Assembly (NCBI GenBank): GCA_030686115.1
Contig: CP131612.1
Coordinates: 1,674,001 to 1,738,000, forward strand
Length of the DNA stretch: 64,000 nucleotides
Direction: 5' to 3'
Source: Psychrobacter cibarius
Lineage (GTDB): Bacteria > Pseudomonadota > Gammaproteobacteria > Pseudomonadales > Moraxellaceae
A model generated the notes under the pieces. The model was not told the DNA's origin and did no database searches. It saw only the letters and a list, made by a program, of their open reading frames with translations. A program made the translations under genes and the position numbers. This document shows, in pieces, positions 27,647 through 35,571 of the stretch. The first letter of the stretch is position 1; each line of letters starts with the position of its first letter.

Positions 27647-27697
27647 ATGCGTTTATTGAGCTGTAGGTTATTATTACTGGTTATTTTGGTCAAATAA
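27647..27697 (+). CDS. 16-codon hydrophobic mini-ORF
   Basis: An ATG is preceded by the near-perfect ribosome site aaggaggag and followed by 15 codons rich in Leu, Ile and Val (MRLLSCRLLLLVILVK) before a stop. It is too short for a family call. It could be a leader peptide, a small membrane toxin-like peptide or chance. The strong Shine-Dalgarno sequence is the only direct support. Confidence 0.3.
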   Translation: MRLLSCRLLLLVILVK

Positions 27698-28148
27698 TTG
27701 GAGTTAATATAAGATGGATGCTTTGCCTAGCATTTGATTGAGCATATTTTTGAAAAAAACCATGCTCCTGTACGTGCACAGAATATAAAAATTATGGGCA
27801 TAGTACTGTTTTGTGCAAATTTGGCGGTTGTCAAATTAGTGCTTTAGATGAAATTATATTACGAATAGTGAGGGGTTTTTGATAACTTAAAACAAAAAGT
27901 ATTACAGCTTAGTTGGTCATGATATTCGCCACTATAAGGTAGTTCCAAACCAGACTTGCAGACAGGCTAAGTAGGAGCATTGTAAGATCATACCTGCGCT
28001 ATTAGAATTGATATGAAGTAACAGATATCAAAAAGATTTATGATTTTTGAGCTAAGCTAATAATCTATAGGTAGTGATATCTTTATATGCCTAACGTATT
28101 GCAAGAGCATTCATACCAAAGAACCAGATGATTAAGATGCTAACAATT

Positions 28149-28243
28149 GAATGATAGTGAATTTTGCTGTTGGATGATGATGATTAGGAATGAGAGACTA
28201 TGCAAAGGGCTAGCTATGCATGGTGAAGGGAATAAGCATATTA
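28149..28243. repeat. Right copy of a ~94-bp direct repeat flanking the integrase
   Basis: Partner of 25982-26075, about 2.17 kb away in the same orientation. Shared blocks include gaatg-tagtg, ggaatgaga, ctatgcaaagggct and gcatatta. The pair brackets the integrase and the gene-poor stretch and may represent attachment-site remnants. Confidence 0.55.
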
Positions 28244-28616
28244 ACCATAGTCAGAACAAGTTCATCGAACAGATTAACTTTGAATGAATGGTAGATTAAA
28301 CCTTCAAGACATATCAGCTAGTAGTTACGTTAGGAGTGATTACAGTATTTATTTGATAGGTGGTACATATTTTGGTCAAGAAATTATCAATCAGATTAAT
28401 AATTTACCGTTTGATTATAATTCCATGAATTTACTATCAGGTATTGCTTATTTAACATAATATACATTATACGAAAACAAACCAATGGCTTTAGAAGTTA
28501 GGCTCATAGTTTTATACAGTGTCATTTATAAGCTCTCATGATTGTTTATGTAATTCTTATTCAGGGTTTATAACTTTTTATATTTAGGTATTAATAAAAA
28601 TAATACGCAGCATTGG

Positions 28617-29102
28617 CTAGCGACAGGCTTCTAGTAAATGCTTGCGCAAAGACTTGCCATCTTCATCTAAAATCACATCTGCCACTCGGCAATTAGCATC
28701 CTCACCGGTACCATTACATGACAACTCATAATAAACATTGCTACCATGTGCCAAACTCACTTGCACCAATCCTTGGTCAGTCATCGAAAACTGTTTGTCT
28801 TGGGTATAATCAGGATCTTGCGAATCCCACAATACATCATAATCAACATGACAAGATATTTGCTCTCTATCAAAATAATCCTGTTCAATCTGCATCGCGG
28901 CTTGTAGATCTGGGTCGGCATACTGTTGCAATACGACCGGATTATCCATGCCTTGATTGCTGACATCTTGCTGATACATGTTGCTAATGGTCGCTATTTT
29001 TATGGCTGCATAAGCCTGAGTTGACTCTGCTATAACAGCTATAGCAGAATTGGTTGCTATCAGTCCCATAGCTAGCAGCGTCAGTGAATAATGTGTTGGC
29101 AT
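28617..29102 (-). CDS. Secreted protein of unknown function
   Basis: 161 residues from the ATG at 29102, which has an agaga site; the longer reading begins with a TTG. A hydrophobic signal (LTLLAMGLIATNSAIAVIAE) precedes a mature part that is acidic and rich in Asp, Gln and Tyr, with four cysteines that could form two disulfides in the periplasm. The C-terminal region (VYYELSCNGTGEDANCRVAD) resembles the end of small DUF3828-like proteins, but this is a weak resemblance. It lies right of the integrase region and has no evident operon partner. Confidence 0.55.
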   Translation of the reverse strand: MPTHYSLTLLAMGLIATNSAIAVIAESTQAYAAIKIATISNMYQQDVSNQGMDNPVVLQQYADPDLQAAMQIEQDYFDREQISCHVDYDVLWDSQDPDYTQDKQFSMTDQGLVQVSLAHGSNVYYELSCNGTGEDANCRVADVILDEDGKSLRKHLLEACR

Positions 29103-29220
29103 GGCGTTCTCTACGAGCTTCAATGATATAAGTGTTATAAACCATTACATCATAACCATATTATGACTCTGCTGTATTATCGTATCATTCCGGTTTATCT
29201 ACTAAAAACAATCTATTACT

Positions 29221-29394
29221 TAGGGCGCGTCCTCAATTCAATCGATTATTAACTAAATGGACTAAAAATGGCTAAATTTTGCCAAATATCTTTAAATAGC
29301 TTATGAATATCTTAATATTATTTGCGCTAATTTCCTTGTTTGACATCAATTTATCTCATTTTCATCACCGTTTTTAGAGTAAGGACACACCCTA
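29221..29394. mobile_element. MITE-like element with 13-bp terminal inverted repeats
   Basis: The ends tagggcgcgtcct and aggacacacccta are inverted repeats with two mismatches over 13 bp. The 174-bp body has no ORF and aligns with 7264-7382. Small size, inverted ends and lack of coding capacity fit a miniature inverted-repeat transposable element. Target duplication is not clear. Confidence 0.55.
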
Positions 29395-29497
29395 GTAACT
29401 TTTAAATAACAACTTTTTGCTCAGTAATCTTGTGAAATTTGCCCAATTATATTCACAGTAACGTATATTTCGATAACCACTGCGATAAGGATGCTTT

Positions 29498-30163
29498 ATG
29501 ACCCTATTATCTACTTTCAAAGACCGTTCATCTAAATTAACCGTTGGCGGCGCATTGGCTTTGGCGCTAGCAGCAACTGGCTGTCAATCTTCTGCTGAAT
29601 CCAATATAGCCACTCCCAATCAATCTAACGGTCATTCATCAACGCCTGTTGTCTCCGATATCAGTCAGCAAACCCTTAAGCAGCAAGCCTTACGTATTCA
29701 GCGCGCGCTTGCGAATAAAGATTTTTCTCGCATCACCAATGATATTCATCCAACCCGTGGCGTCCGTTTTTCGATGTATGCCTATGTGCGTCCTGAGACG
29801 GATAAAGTCTTTAGCCGTGAACAATTCGCCCAATATTTGCAACAGTCTAAAATTCGTTTTACTTGGGGTGAAAAAGACGGTACGGGCGATCTACTCGTCA
29901 CGCCACTACCTACATATTTAGACACGTGGATTGATGCTAGTAAATTTAACAATGCCAGTATCGGCATTAATGAGTTCCAACACAGTGGGAATATGATTAA
30001 TAACCTGAAGAAAATTTATCCCAATTCAGAGGTTGTCGAGTTTTATCATAAAGGCTCGGAGGAATACGCTGGTATGGATTGGCGCATCATGCGTTTAGTG
30101 TTTGAAGAGTATCAAGGTAAACGCTATTTGGTCGCTATTGTGAATGAGCAATGGACAACTTAA
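29498..30163 (+). CDS. Lipoprotein of unknown function
   Basis: Predicted lipoprotein, 221 residues, with an aagga ribosome site before the ATG. The hydrophobic signal ends in the lipobox LAATGC (Cys29), followed by a Ser/Asn-rich linker. The mature part reads as a compact alpha/beta domain with ALANKDFSRITNDIHPTRGV, RFSMYAYVRPETDKVFSR and a C-terminal VEFYHKGSEEYAGMDWRI and VEQW-like end. No family function is known to me. It ends at a bidirectional terminator shared with mtfA. Confidence 0.7.
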   Translation: MTLLSTFKDRSSKLTVGGALALALAATGCQSSAESNIATPNQSNGHSSTPVVSDISQQTLKQQALRIQRALANKDFSRITNDIHPTRGVRFSMYAYVRPETDKVFSREQFAQYLQQSKIRFTWGEKDGTGDLLVTPLPTYLDTWIDASKFNNASIGINEFQHSGNMINNLKKIYPNSEVVEFYHKGSEEYAGMDWRIMRLVFEEYQGKRYLVAIVNEQWTT

Positions 30164-30210
30164 ATAGTTTTTATCTATAAAAATATAGACTTAAAGAAAA
30201 AATAAGCCAA

Positions 30211-30250
30211 AAAAAAGGCAGTGTCATGAAACCCATGCACTGCCCTTTTT
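30211..30250. terminator. Bidirectional terminator between the lipoprotein gene and mtfA
   Basis: Stem aaaaaaggcagtg / cactgccctttttt with a 14-nt loop (tcatgaaacccatg) and A/T runs on both sides lies between convergent genes. Confidence 0.75.
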
Positions 30251-30313
30251 TATTGCTTCTTCATGTCTATATATTCATTATCGAACATTAATAGTGACTA
30301 TTAATGATTTTGA

Positions 30314-31057
30314 TTAAAGTGGTGTTTGGTGAAAAAACTTCACCATTATGTCGTAAATATCAGGGTAAGCATCGACCAGCTTTTGCGGCGTCTCAAAAAA
30401 TACCTCACTGAGCACTGCAAAAAACTCCGCTGGATTGGTCGCGCCATAACGATCAAGACCTGATTTATGATGGCTTTGAAAATCCTCAAAATCTCGTGTC
30501 ATAATTTCAGTCCAGCGCGCAGGATCCATATCCGCTTGCAGTGGTGGAAAGCCGTTGGCACGACCATTTAACATATCAAGCTTATGCACAAACTCATGAA
30601 TGACCACGTTATGACCATCGCGCTCCCCTGAATGTTTGGCATCCTTCCACGACAGAATAACGGGGCCACGCAGCCATGCTTCGCCGCTACGGTGCTGACT
30701 ACCCTCATGGACAATGCCCAGCTCATCGACAGTGGTAGTTTCACTCTTATAGGAACCAGGATAAATGATAATGGCTGACCAGCCAGCATACCATTCAAGG
30801 CTAAGGTTTAAGATAGGCAAGCAAGCTTGCAAGGCGATGGATTGCTTAACCGCATTGGTAATCTCGAAACCCTGCGCGCCAGTAATCGACTTATCCGCCA
30901 AAAACAGCGTCGCCAGCTCAAACAAGCGTGTTAGCTCGTCCTCATTTAACCGATCAAGTATCACAATACGCTGAGCCGCTTGCAGCCAGTCAGCATGAGT
31001 AAATTCGCTATTGTCCAGTATGCGCTGCTCGCGCCAGTCTTTTATCATGCTAAACAT
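30314..31057 (-). CDS. mtfA: Zinc-dependent peptidase of the MtfA family
   Basis: Cytoplasmic metallopeptidase of 247 residues with the MtfA (Mlc titration factor) HExxH zinc site, HEFVHKLDMLNG at residues 154-165, and a downstream glutamate in the AEFFAVLSEVFFE helix that serves as third ligand in the family. In E. coli MtfA binds the glucose-repressor Mlc and affects ptsG; whether Mlc exists here is not visible. The ATG at 31057 has an aaagga site. The gene is convergent with the lipoprotein gene and separated by a terminator. Confidence 0.88.
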   Translation of the reverse strand: MFSMIKDWREQRILDNSEFTHADWLQAAQRIVILDRLNEDELTRLFELATLFLADKSITGAQGFEITNAVKQSIALQACLPILNLSLEWYAGWSAIIIYPGSYKSETTTVDELGIVHEGSQHRSGEAWLRGPVILSWKDAKHSGERDGHNVVIHEFVHKLDMLNGRANGFPPLQADMDPARWTEIMTRDFEDFQSHHKSGLDRYGATNPAEFFAVLSEVFFETPQKLVDAYPDIYDIMVKFFHQTPL

Positions 31058-31145
31058 ATTGAATTTCCTTTAATTTTGTTGTTAGACTGTGCTTTTTATT
31101 ATTAGCGTTATGAGTATTACGTGCCACGGATGATAAACCTATTTA

Positions 31146-32138
31146 TTAACTCTCTAAAGACAGCATATTCATAATCAACTTAATCAAGGTTTCTTTTTGG
31201 TTGGGGTCAGATTCAGCGACCAACAAGGTTAATGCGGCAAGCCCCGTGTTATTGATAACCATGTCACCTTTATCATTAAGCAGTCGATTATTACGATGCA
31301 AAAAATCCACGAACAAAAAAGCGCCGCTGCGTTTATTACCATCGGTAAAAGGATGATTTTTGACCATGAAATATAGCAGATGCGCCGCTTTACTCTCGAT
31401 GGTCGGATATGCAGGCTCACCAAACACCGTTTGCTGTAAATTACCCAGTATGCTGTCCAACCCATCACCGCGAGGCTTAGCAAATAGCTCAGTCGCCTCG
31501 CCTCTATTTATCAGCTGCGCTTTTAAATCCGTCAGCGCTGCCATCGCCTGAGTCGGACTGGGTAAGATACCGCCATCCTCCCCTGAAGGATTATCAAGCA
31601 AGCCTTCATCATAACGCTGTAACCATAAGAATGTCTGTGTATAACGGCTGATAATTTCAACCAAGCCGCGACCTTCATCGGTGTTAAGTTCGGGACTTTG
31701 CGCGGTTTTTCGAATTAAATTTAATGCTTGTTGTAGCTCGCTCGAGTTTTTATCAAAGCGCTCTTGATTGAGTGTATAACCTTGGACCAAGTATTCACGT
31801 AGACGCTGGGTTGCCCAGCGTCTAAACTGCACACCTTGGGGAGATTTGATGCGATAACCTACTGAGATAACTACATCTAAGTCATAAAAAGTCACAGGGC
31901 GGTCAGAATTTGCAATATGCATTTTTTGCATATTGCTTTTTTCAGCGATCTCTTCATCGTTTATGGCATTGGAAATATGACGAGAAATCACCGATTGGTC
32001 ACGACCAAACAGCTCGGTCATTTGTGCTTGCGTAAGCCAAACAGTATCTTGTCCAAAACGCACGTCTACCTGCGCCTTCCCATCAGCGCTTTCATATATT
32101 TCTACTTTTGCTGTTTTATCATTCGTAACACCAACCAT
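31146..32138 (-). CDS. RhuM-Fic protein (possible AMPylating or toxin enzyme)
   Basis: Two-part protein of 330 residues with an aaggaaa ribosome site. Residues 20-125 match RhuM-type virulence proteins (TVWLTQAQMTELFGRDQSVI, then VGYRIKSPQGVQFRRWATQR). Residues 150-310 are a Fic/Doc domain with the complete catalytic motif HPFTDGNKRSG (residues 262-272), which transfers AMP or a related group to a target hydroxyl. The RhuM part begins with a helix-turn-helix-like stretch, so it may bind DNA. A separate antitoxin gene was not seen. The target is unknown. Confidence 0.85.
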   Translation of the reverse strand: MVGVTNDKTAKVEIYESADGKAQVDVRFGQDTVWLTQAQMTELFGRDQSVISRHISNAINDEEIAEKSNMQKMHIANSDRPVTFYDLDVVISVGYRIKSPQGVQFRRWATQRLREYLVQGYTLNQERFDKNSSELQQALNLIRKTAQSPELNTDEGRGLVEIISRYTQTFLWLQRYDEGLLDNPSGEDGGILPSPTQAMAALTDLKAQLINRGEATELFAKPRGDGLDSILGNLQQTVFGEPAYPTIESKAAHLLYFMVKNHPFTDGNKRSGAFLFVDFLHRNNRLLNDKGDMVINNTGLAALTLLVAESDPNQKETLIKLIMNMLSLES

Positions 32139-32218
32139 CTTGGTTTTTCCTTAATATACGCGCTTATGCTCAATTCATAAATTATACGGCGACTGCATGA
32201 AAGAGTACATAATAATGA

Positions 32219-33289
32219 CTATCCTGTGCCTGGTGTATCTCGCGGCGAATAACCGAAGTGCTGCTTATAAATACGTGAAAAATAACCTTGATCGGTATAG
32301 CCTACTCTATGAGCGACCTCATCTATAGTCACGTAGCTTTTGGTTTTTAAAATATGATTGGCCTGCTTTAAGCGCAATTCCTTGACCCATTCTGAAAAAG
32401 TATAAGGTAGCTCAGAAAATAACTTATGTAGGTATCTGGCAGAGATATGACAAGCAGCAGCGACGGTCTTAGGATTAAGGTCAGAACTTGCTAAGTTTAG
32501 ACTTACATAGTGTTCTATCCGCTTTAAGTGCACCGATTGTATGGACGAGCTAGCACTCATCATCACCTCTTTCGGGGCGATCAATGTCAATACAATAAGG
32601 TTAAGCAGCTGCTGCTCTAATATTTTTATCTCTAAATCACCCAGCTGATTGTTATGAATAAGCGCCAGTATTTGACCAATTTGAAATACTAGCAACCTGC
32701 CTGCCCCTTCATCAATAGACAGACTGCGGGCAAACTGCCGCTCTATAGTACCCATTTGCGGGGTTAATAGCGCTAAAGGCACTTTAATCACATACAGTGA
32801 TGCTTCGTGCAGATGATAGAACTCATAAGGTAGGCTGGACAGCTCAATAAAGAACTGACCGGGCTTAGACGTTAGCTGTCGACCTTTTTGAGTAAAACGA
32901 ACGTCGCCTGTGATAGGAAAGGTAATTAAAATACTGTCATCAATATAGCCGGAACTCTGTCTGCCGCGATTATAGTGCACAGTATTAGCATGATAGTGCG
33001 AAACACCTATCTCTAGAAGCTTAGCATGTTGCAAAAAACCAGAAAACTTATTTGGTTGCCGAAAACTAACATCAAGATCAAAGTAAGTCTCATTGATGGT
33101 ATGTTTCCAATCGAAGGCACCTAAGGTTTGCATGCGCTCCGTTGTTGGCATCTCCAACCCTGAGGGTCTTAGAAGATTTTTATTCATTGGTAAATAATGT
33201 GCAGAGGTATCGTTTGTCTGACCTGCCTGCAACTGTAAGGTTTGATGAGAAGTATTTTGATAACGATTTGGCTTTTGATTTGCATTCAT
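32219..33289 (-). CDS. AraC-family regulator near hyuAB
   Basis: Transcription factor of 356 residues with an AraC-type ligand-binding cupin domain (about residues 60-230, with FPITGDVRFTQKGRQ) and a C-terminal double helix-turn-helix (AACHISARYLHKLFSE, then DEVAHRVGYTDQGYFSRIYK). It lies immediately downstream of hyuA on the same strand, behind a strong terminator, so it is probably transcribed separately. Position makes it a candidate regulator of the hydantoinase-like operon; the effector is unknown. Confidence 0.85.
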   Translation of the reverse strand: MNANQKPNRYQNTSHQTLQLQAGQTNDTSAHYLPMNKNLLRPSGLEMPTTERMQTLGAFDWKHTINETYFDLDVSFRQPNKFSGFLQHAKLLEIGVSHYHANTVHYNRGRQSSGYIDDSILITFPITGDVRFTQKGRQLTSKPGQFFIELSSLPYEFYHLHEASLYVIKVPLALLTPQMGTIERQFARSLSIDEGAGRLLVFQIGQILALIHNNQLGDLEIKILEQQLLNLIVLTLIAPKEVMMSASSSIQSVHLKRIEHYVSLNLASSDLNPKTVAAACHISARYLHKLFSELPYTFSEWVKELRLKQANHILKTKSYVTIDEVAHRVGYTDQGYFSRIYKQHFGYSPRDTPGTG

Positions 33290-33375
33290 CCTTGAACACT
33301 CAATATATGGTATACAACTGTACTGATATCCTATCAGTTATTCATCAATAAACCTCTTTTATATCATAAAATAAA

Positions 33376-33418
33376 AAAGGCTTTAGGCATTAAAGAGTAC
33401 TTAATGCCTAAAGCCTTT
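33376..33418 (-). terminator. Terminator of the hyuBA operon
   Basis: A perfect 18-bp stem (aaaggctttaggcattaa and its complement) with a 7-nt loop lies 26 bp past the hyuA stop and before the araC promoter region, with T-runs on both sides. Confidence 0.85.
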
Positions 33419-33443
33419 AATTAGTTTTGTTTCATAACTTGCT

Positions 33444-35525
33444 TTATGCTGCTCGAGTCAGCTCATAAGTTCCAGTCTCATGCAGCTCTGCTTGCCAGCC
33501 ATTTTTAATGACCACAGTAGTGGTTGGCTCTTGGATAAGCGCAGGGCCTGTGACCAATGCACCAGCACCGAATTTCTCACCGTCATAGATAGGCGTATCA
33601 ATCCAGTCATAGGACTGATCAAACAGCATCTCGCGGCTACCCGTTTTAGCATTACTGATATCCCCTTGCTGTGCTACTAGACTCGGTAGTTTTGGCTTAC
33701 TGATTTTACCAATTACCGATACCTCAATGTTGACCAGCTCGACGTGACTATCACGCTCATCATAAGTATAAAGTTCACGATGGCGATGATGGAACAACTC
33801 TAAGATGGTGCTGACGCTATCAGCATCGAGCTTACCATTCGGTATCAGCACGTTACATTCATGCACCTGGCCAACATAGCGCATCTCCATGGTACGCTCG
33901 ATAGTGATATCTTCATCTGTAAAGCCATCTTCTAGCAGCTTTTGGACACCTTGCTCCTCAAGTTCTTGTAGCTTGGTATTGAGTGCTTGCAGCTCTACAT
34001 CTGGTGCGAGAATCATCATTTGTGTCGCTAAGTAGTTATACTTAATATCAGAGATAATCTGGCCAAAGGCGCAGAGACAGGATGCAATTTTGGGTATTAA
34101 AATAGTCCCTATTCCCATTTCCTCAGCCAGAGCAATAATATGCATGCCAGCTGCTCCGCCTGCACAGACTAGCGCAAAGTCCCGAGGGTCATAGCCTTTT
34201 TCGATAGTAATACGGCGAATGGCATTAGACATGTTTTGGTTAACGATAGCACTGATGCCGAATGCAGCATGATCTAACTCGATGTTTAGCGGATCAGCGA
34301 TGTGTGTTTGCACCGCTTGTACGGCTTTGTCTTTGTCTAAGGTCACACTACCGCCTAATACCGCATTCGGCTGTAGATAGCCCAATACTAAGTTTGCATC
34401 TGTGACGGTCGGCAAGTCACCACCTTTACCATAACATGCCGGTCCAGGCGTCGCGCCAGCACTCTGAGGGCCAACCTCTAGCATACCAAAGGTATTAACA
34501 TGCCCAATAGAGCCGCCGCCCGCCCCTAATGTTTCTACATGAATCATAGGCACGCCAATACGATTACGTAAGAAATCAATATCGCGGTTGAGGCTGGTTC
34601 TGCCTGCCTTCGCCATGGTGATGTCAAAAGAAGTACCGCCCATGTCGACCGTGATAATATCGTCAATTCCAAAAGGGCTAGCAATATACAGACCCGCTTG
34701 TGGTGCAGATGCTGGCCCCGAGTTAATGGCATTTACCGCACGCTCTCGCATGATACTACCAACTGCAAGCCCGCCATTAGACTGGAAATAACGTACGGGC
34801 TGCTCAGCGCCTAACGCCTTAAAGTAGTCGTCAATCTTATGGACATAAGATGCCATAACTGGGCTTAGGTAGGCATTAACTAAGGTGGTTGAGGTACGAG
34901 TATATTCTTTAATCTGTGGATATACGTCACTACCGCAGCAAACGAATACCCCTGGCATATGCTGCTCAACCAGCTCTTTGGCGCGTTGCTCATGCTGAGT
35001 ATTACGAATAGACCAGACGAAGGAGATAGCAACAGCCTGAACGTCTTGCTGCTTTAACACTTTAATCGCATCGAGGATATCTTGCTCATTTAGCGGCTCG
35101 TGTTCAGTGCCATCAGCTAAGATACGACCACGGATAGGAAAGCGACGATCACGGGTGGCGATTTGCGGTGCTGGCGGATAGCTAGCATCATAGCGATGCC
35201 CTTCTTCTTTATGACCTAAACGTATCTCGATACTGTCCTCATGGCCTGCCGTGCATAACAGACCAACCTTTACCCCTTTCATCTGAATCAAGGCGTTTAG
35301 CGCGACGGTCGTACCGTTGATGCATAGGTCGCAGGCTTGGATAATATCTTCAATAGGACGGTCAAACTGGGTAGCGATTTGCTGTAACCCGTTGGCAATG
35401 GCCAAGGTACCATCCTCAGGGGTAGAAGGTGCTTTGAACAGATGTACATTGCCACTTCTTTCGGCCAGAACAAAGTCAGTGAACGTCCCGCCAGCATCGA
35501 CCCCAATACGGAAATCATTTTTCAT
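33444..35525 (-). CDS. Hydantoinase/oxoprolinase family protein, HyuA subunit
   Basis: Predicted ATP-dependent amidohydrolase or carboxylase subunit, 693 residues. The N-terminal GVDAGGTFTDFVL nucleotide-binding motif, the VDMGGTSFDITM repeat and a C-terminal oxoprolinase domain (MEMRYVGQVHECNVLIPNG) match HyuA. It follows hyuB by 46 bp and has an aagga ribosome site. Members of this family hydrolyse hydantoins or 5-oxoproline or carboxylate ketones such as acetone or acetophenone, and the sequence does not decide which. Confidence 0.88.
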   Translation of the reverse strand: MKNDFRIGVDAGGTFTDFVLAERSGNVHLFKAPSTPEDGTLAIANGLQQIATQFDRPIEDIIQACDLCINGTTVALNALIQMKGVKVGLLCTAGHEDSIEIRLGHKEEGHRYDASYPPAPQIATRDRRFPIRGRILADGTEHEPLNEQDILDAIKVLKQQDVQAVAISFVWSIRNTQHEQRAKELVEQHMPGVFVCCGSDVYPQIKEYTRTSTTLVNAYLSPVMASYVHKIDDYFKALGAEQPVRYFQSNGGLAVGSIMRERAVNAINSGPASAPQAGLYIASPFGIDDIITVDMGGTSFDITMAKAGRTSLNRDIDFLRNRIGVPMIHVETLGAGGGSIGHVNTFGMLEVGPQSAGATPGPACYGKGGDLPTVTDANLVLGYLQPNAVLGGSVTLDKDKAVQAVQTHIADPLNIELDHAAFGISAIVNQNMSNAIRRITIEKGYDPRDFALVCAGGAAGMHIIALAEEMGIGTILIPKIASCLCAFGQIISDIKYNYLATQMMILAPDVELQALNTKLQELEEQGVQKLLEDGFTDEDITIERTMEMRYVGQVHECNVLIPNGKLDADSVSTILELFHHRHRELYTYDERDSHVELVNIEVSVIGKISKPKLPSLVAQQGDISNAKTGSREMLFDQSYDWIDTPIYDGEKFGAGALVTGPALIQEPTTTVVIKNGWQAELHETGTYELTRAA

Positions 35526-35571
35526 AAGTCATCCTTAACTCAAATTATTTAATATCAGTTGGTATTTGGTG

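Larger units (their letters stand above)
27387..28616. other. 1.2-kb gene-poor stretch beside the integrase
   Basis: AT-rich DNA with no supported ORF longer than about 20 codons. It holds a pair of tggacact repeats, a GC-rich hairpin, a tiny ORF with a strong ribosome site and the right copy of the direct repeat. Stop codons are dense in all frames, which suggests either decayed mobile DNA or regulatory/attachment sequence. Confidence 0.5.
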
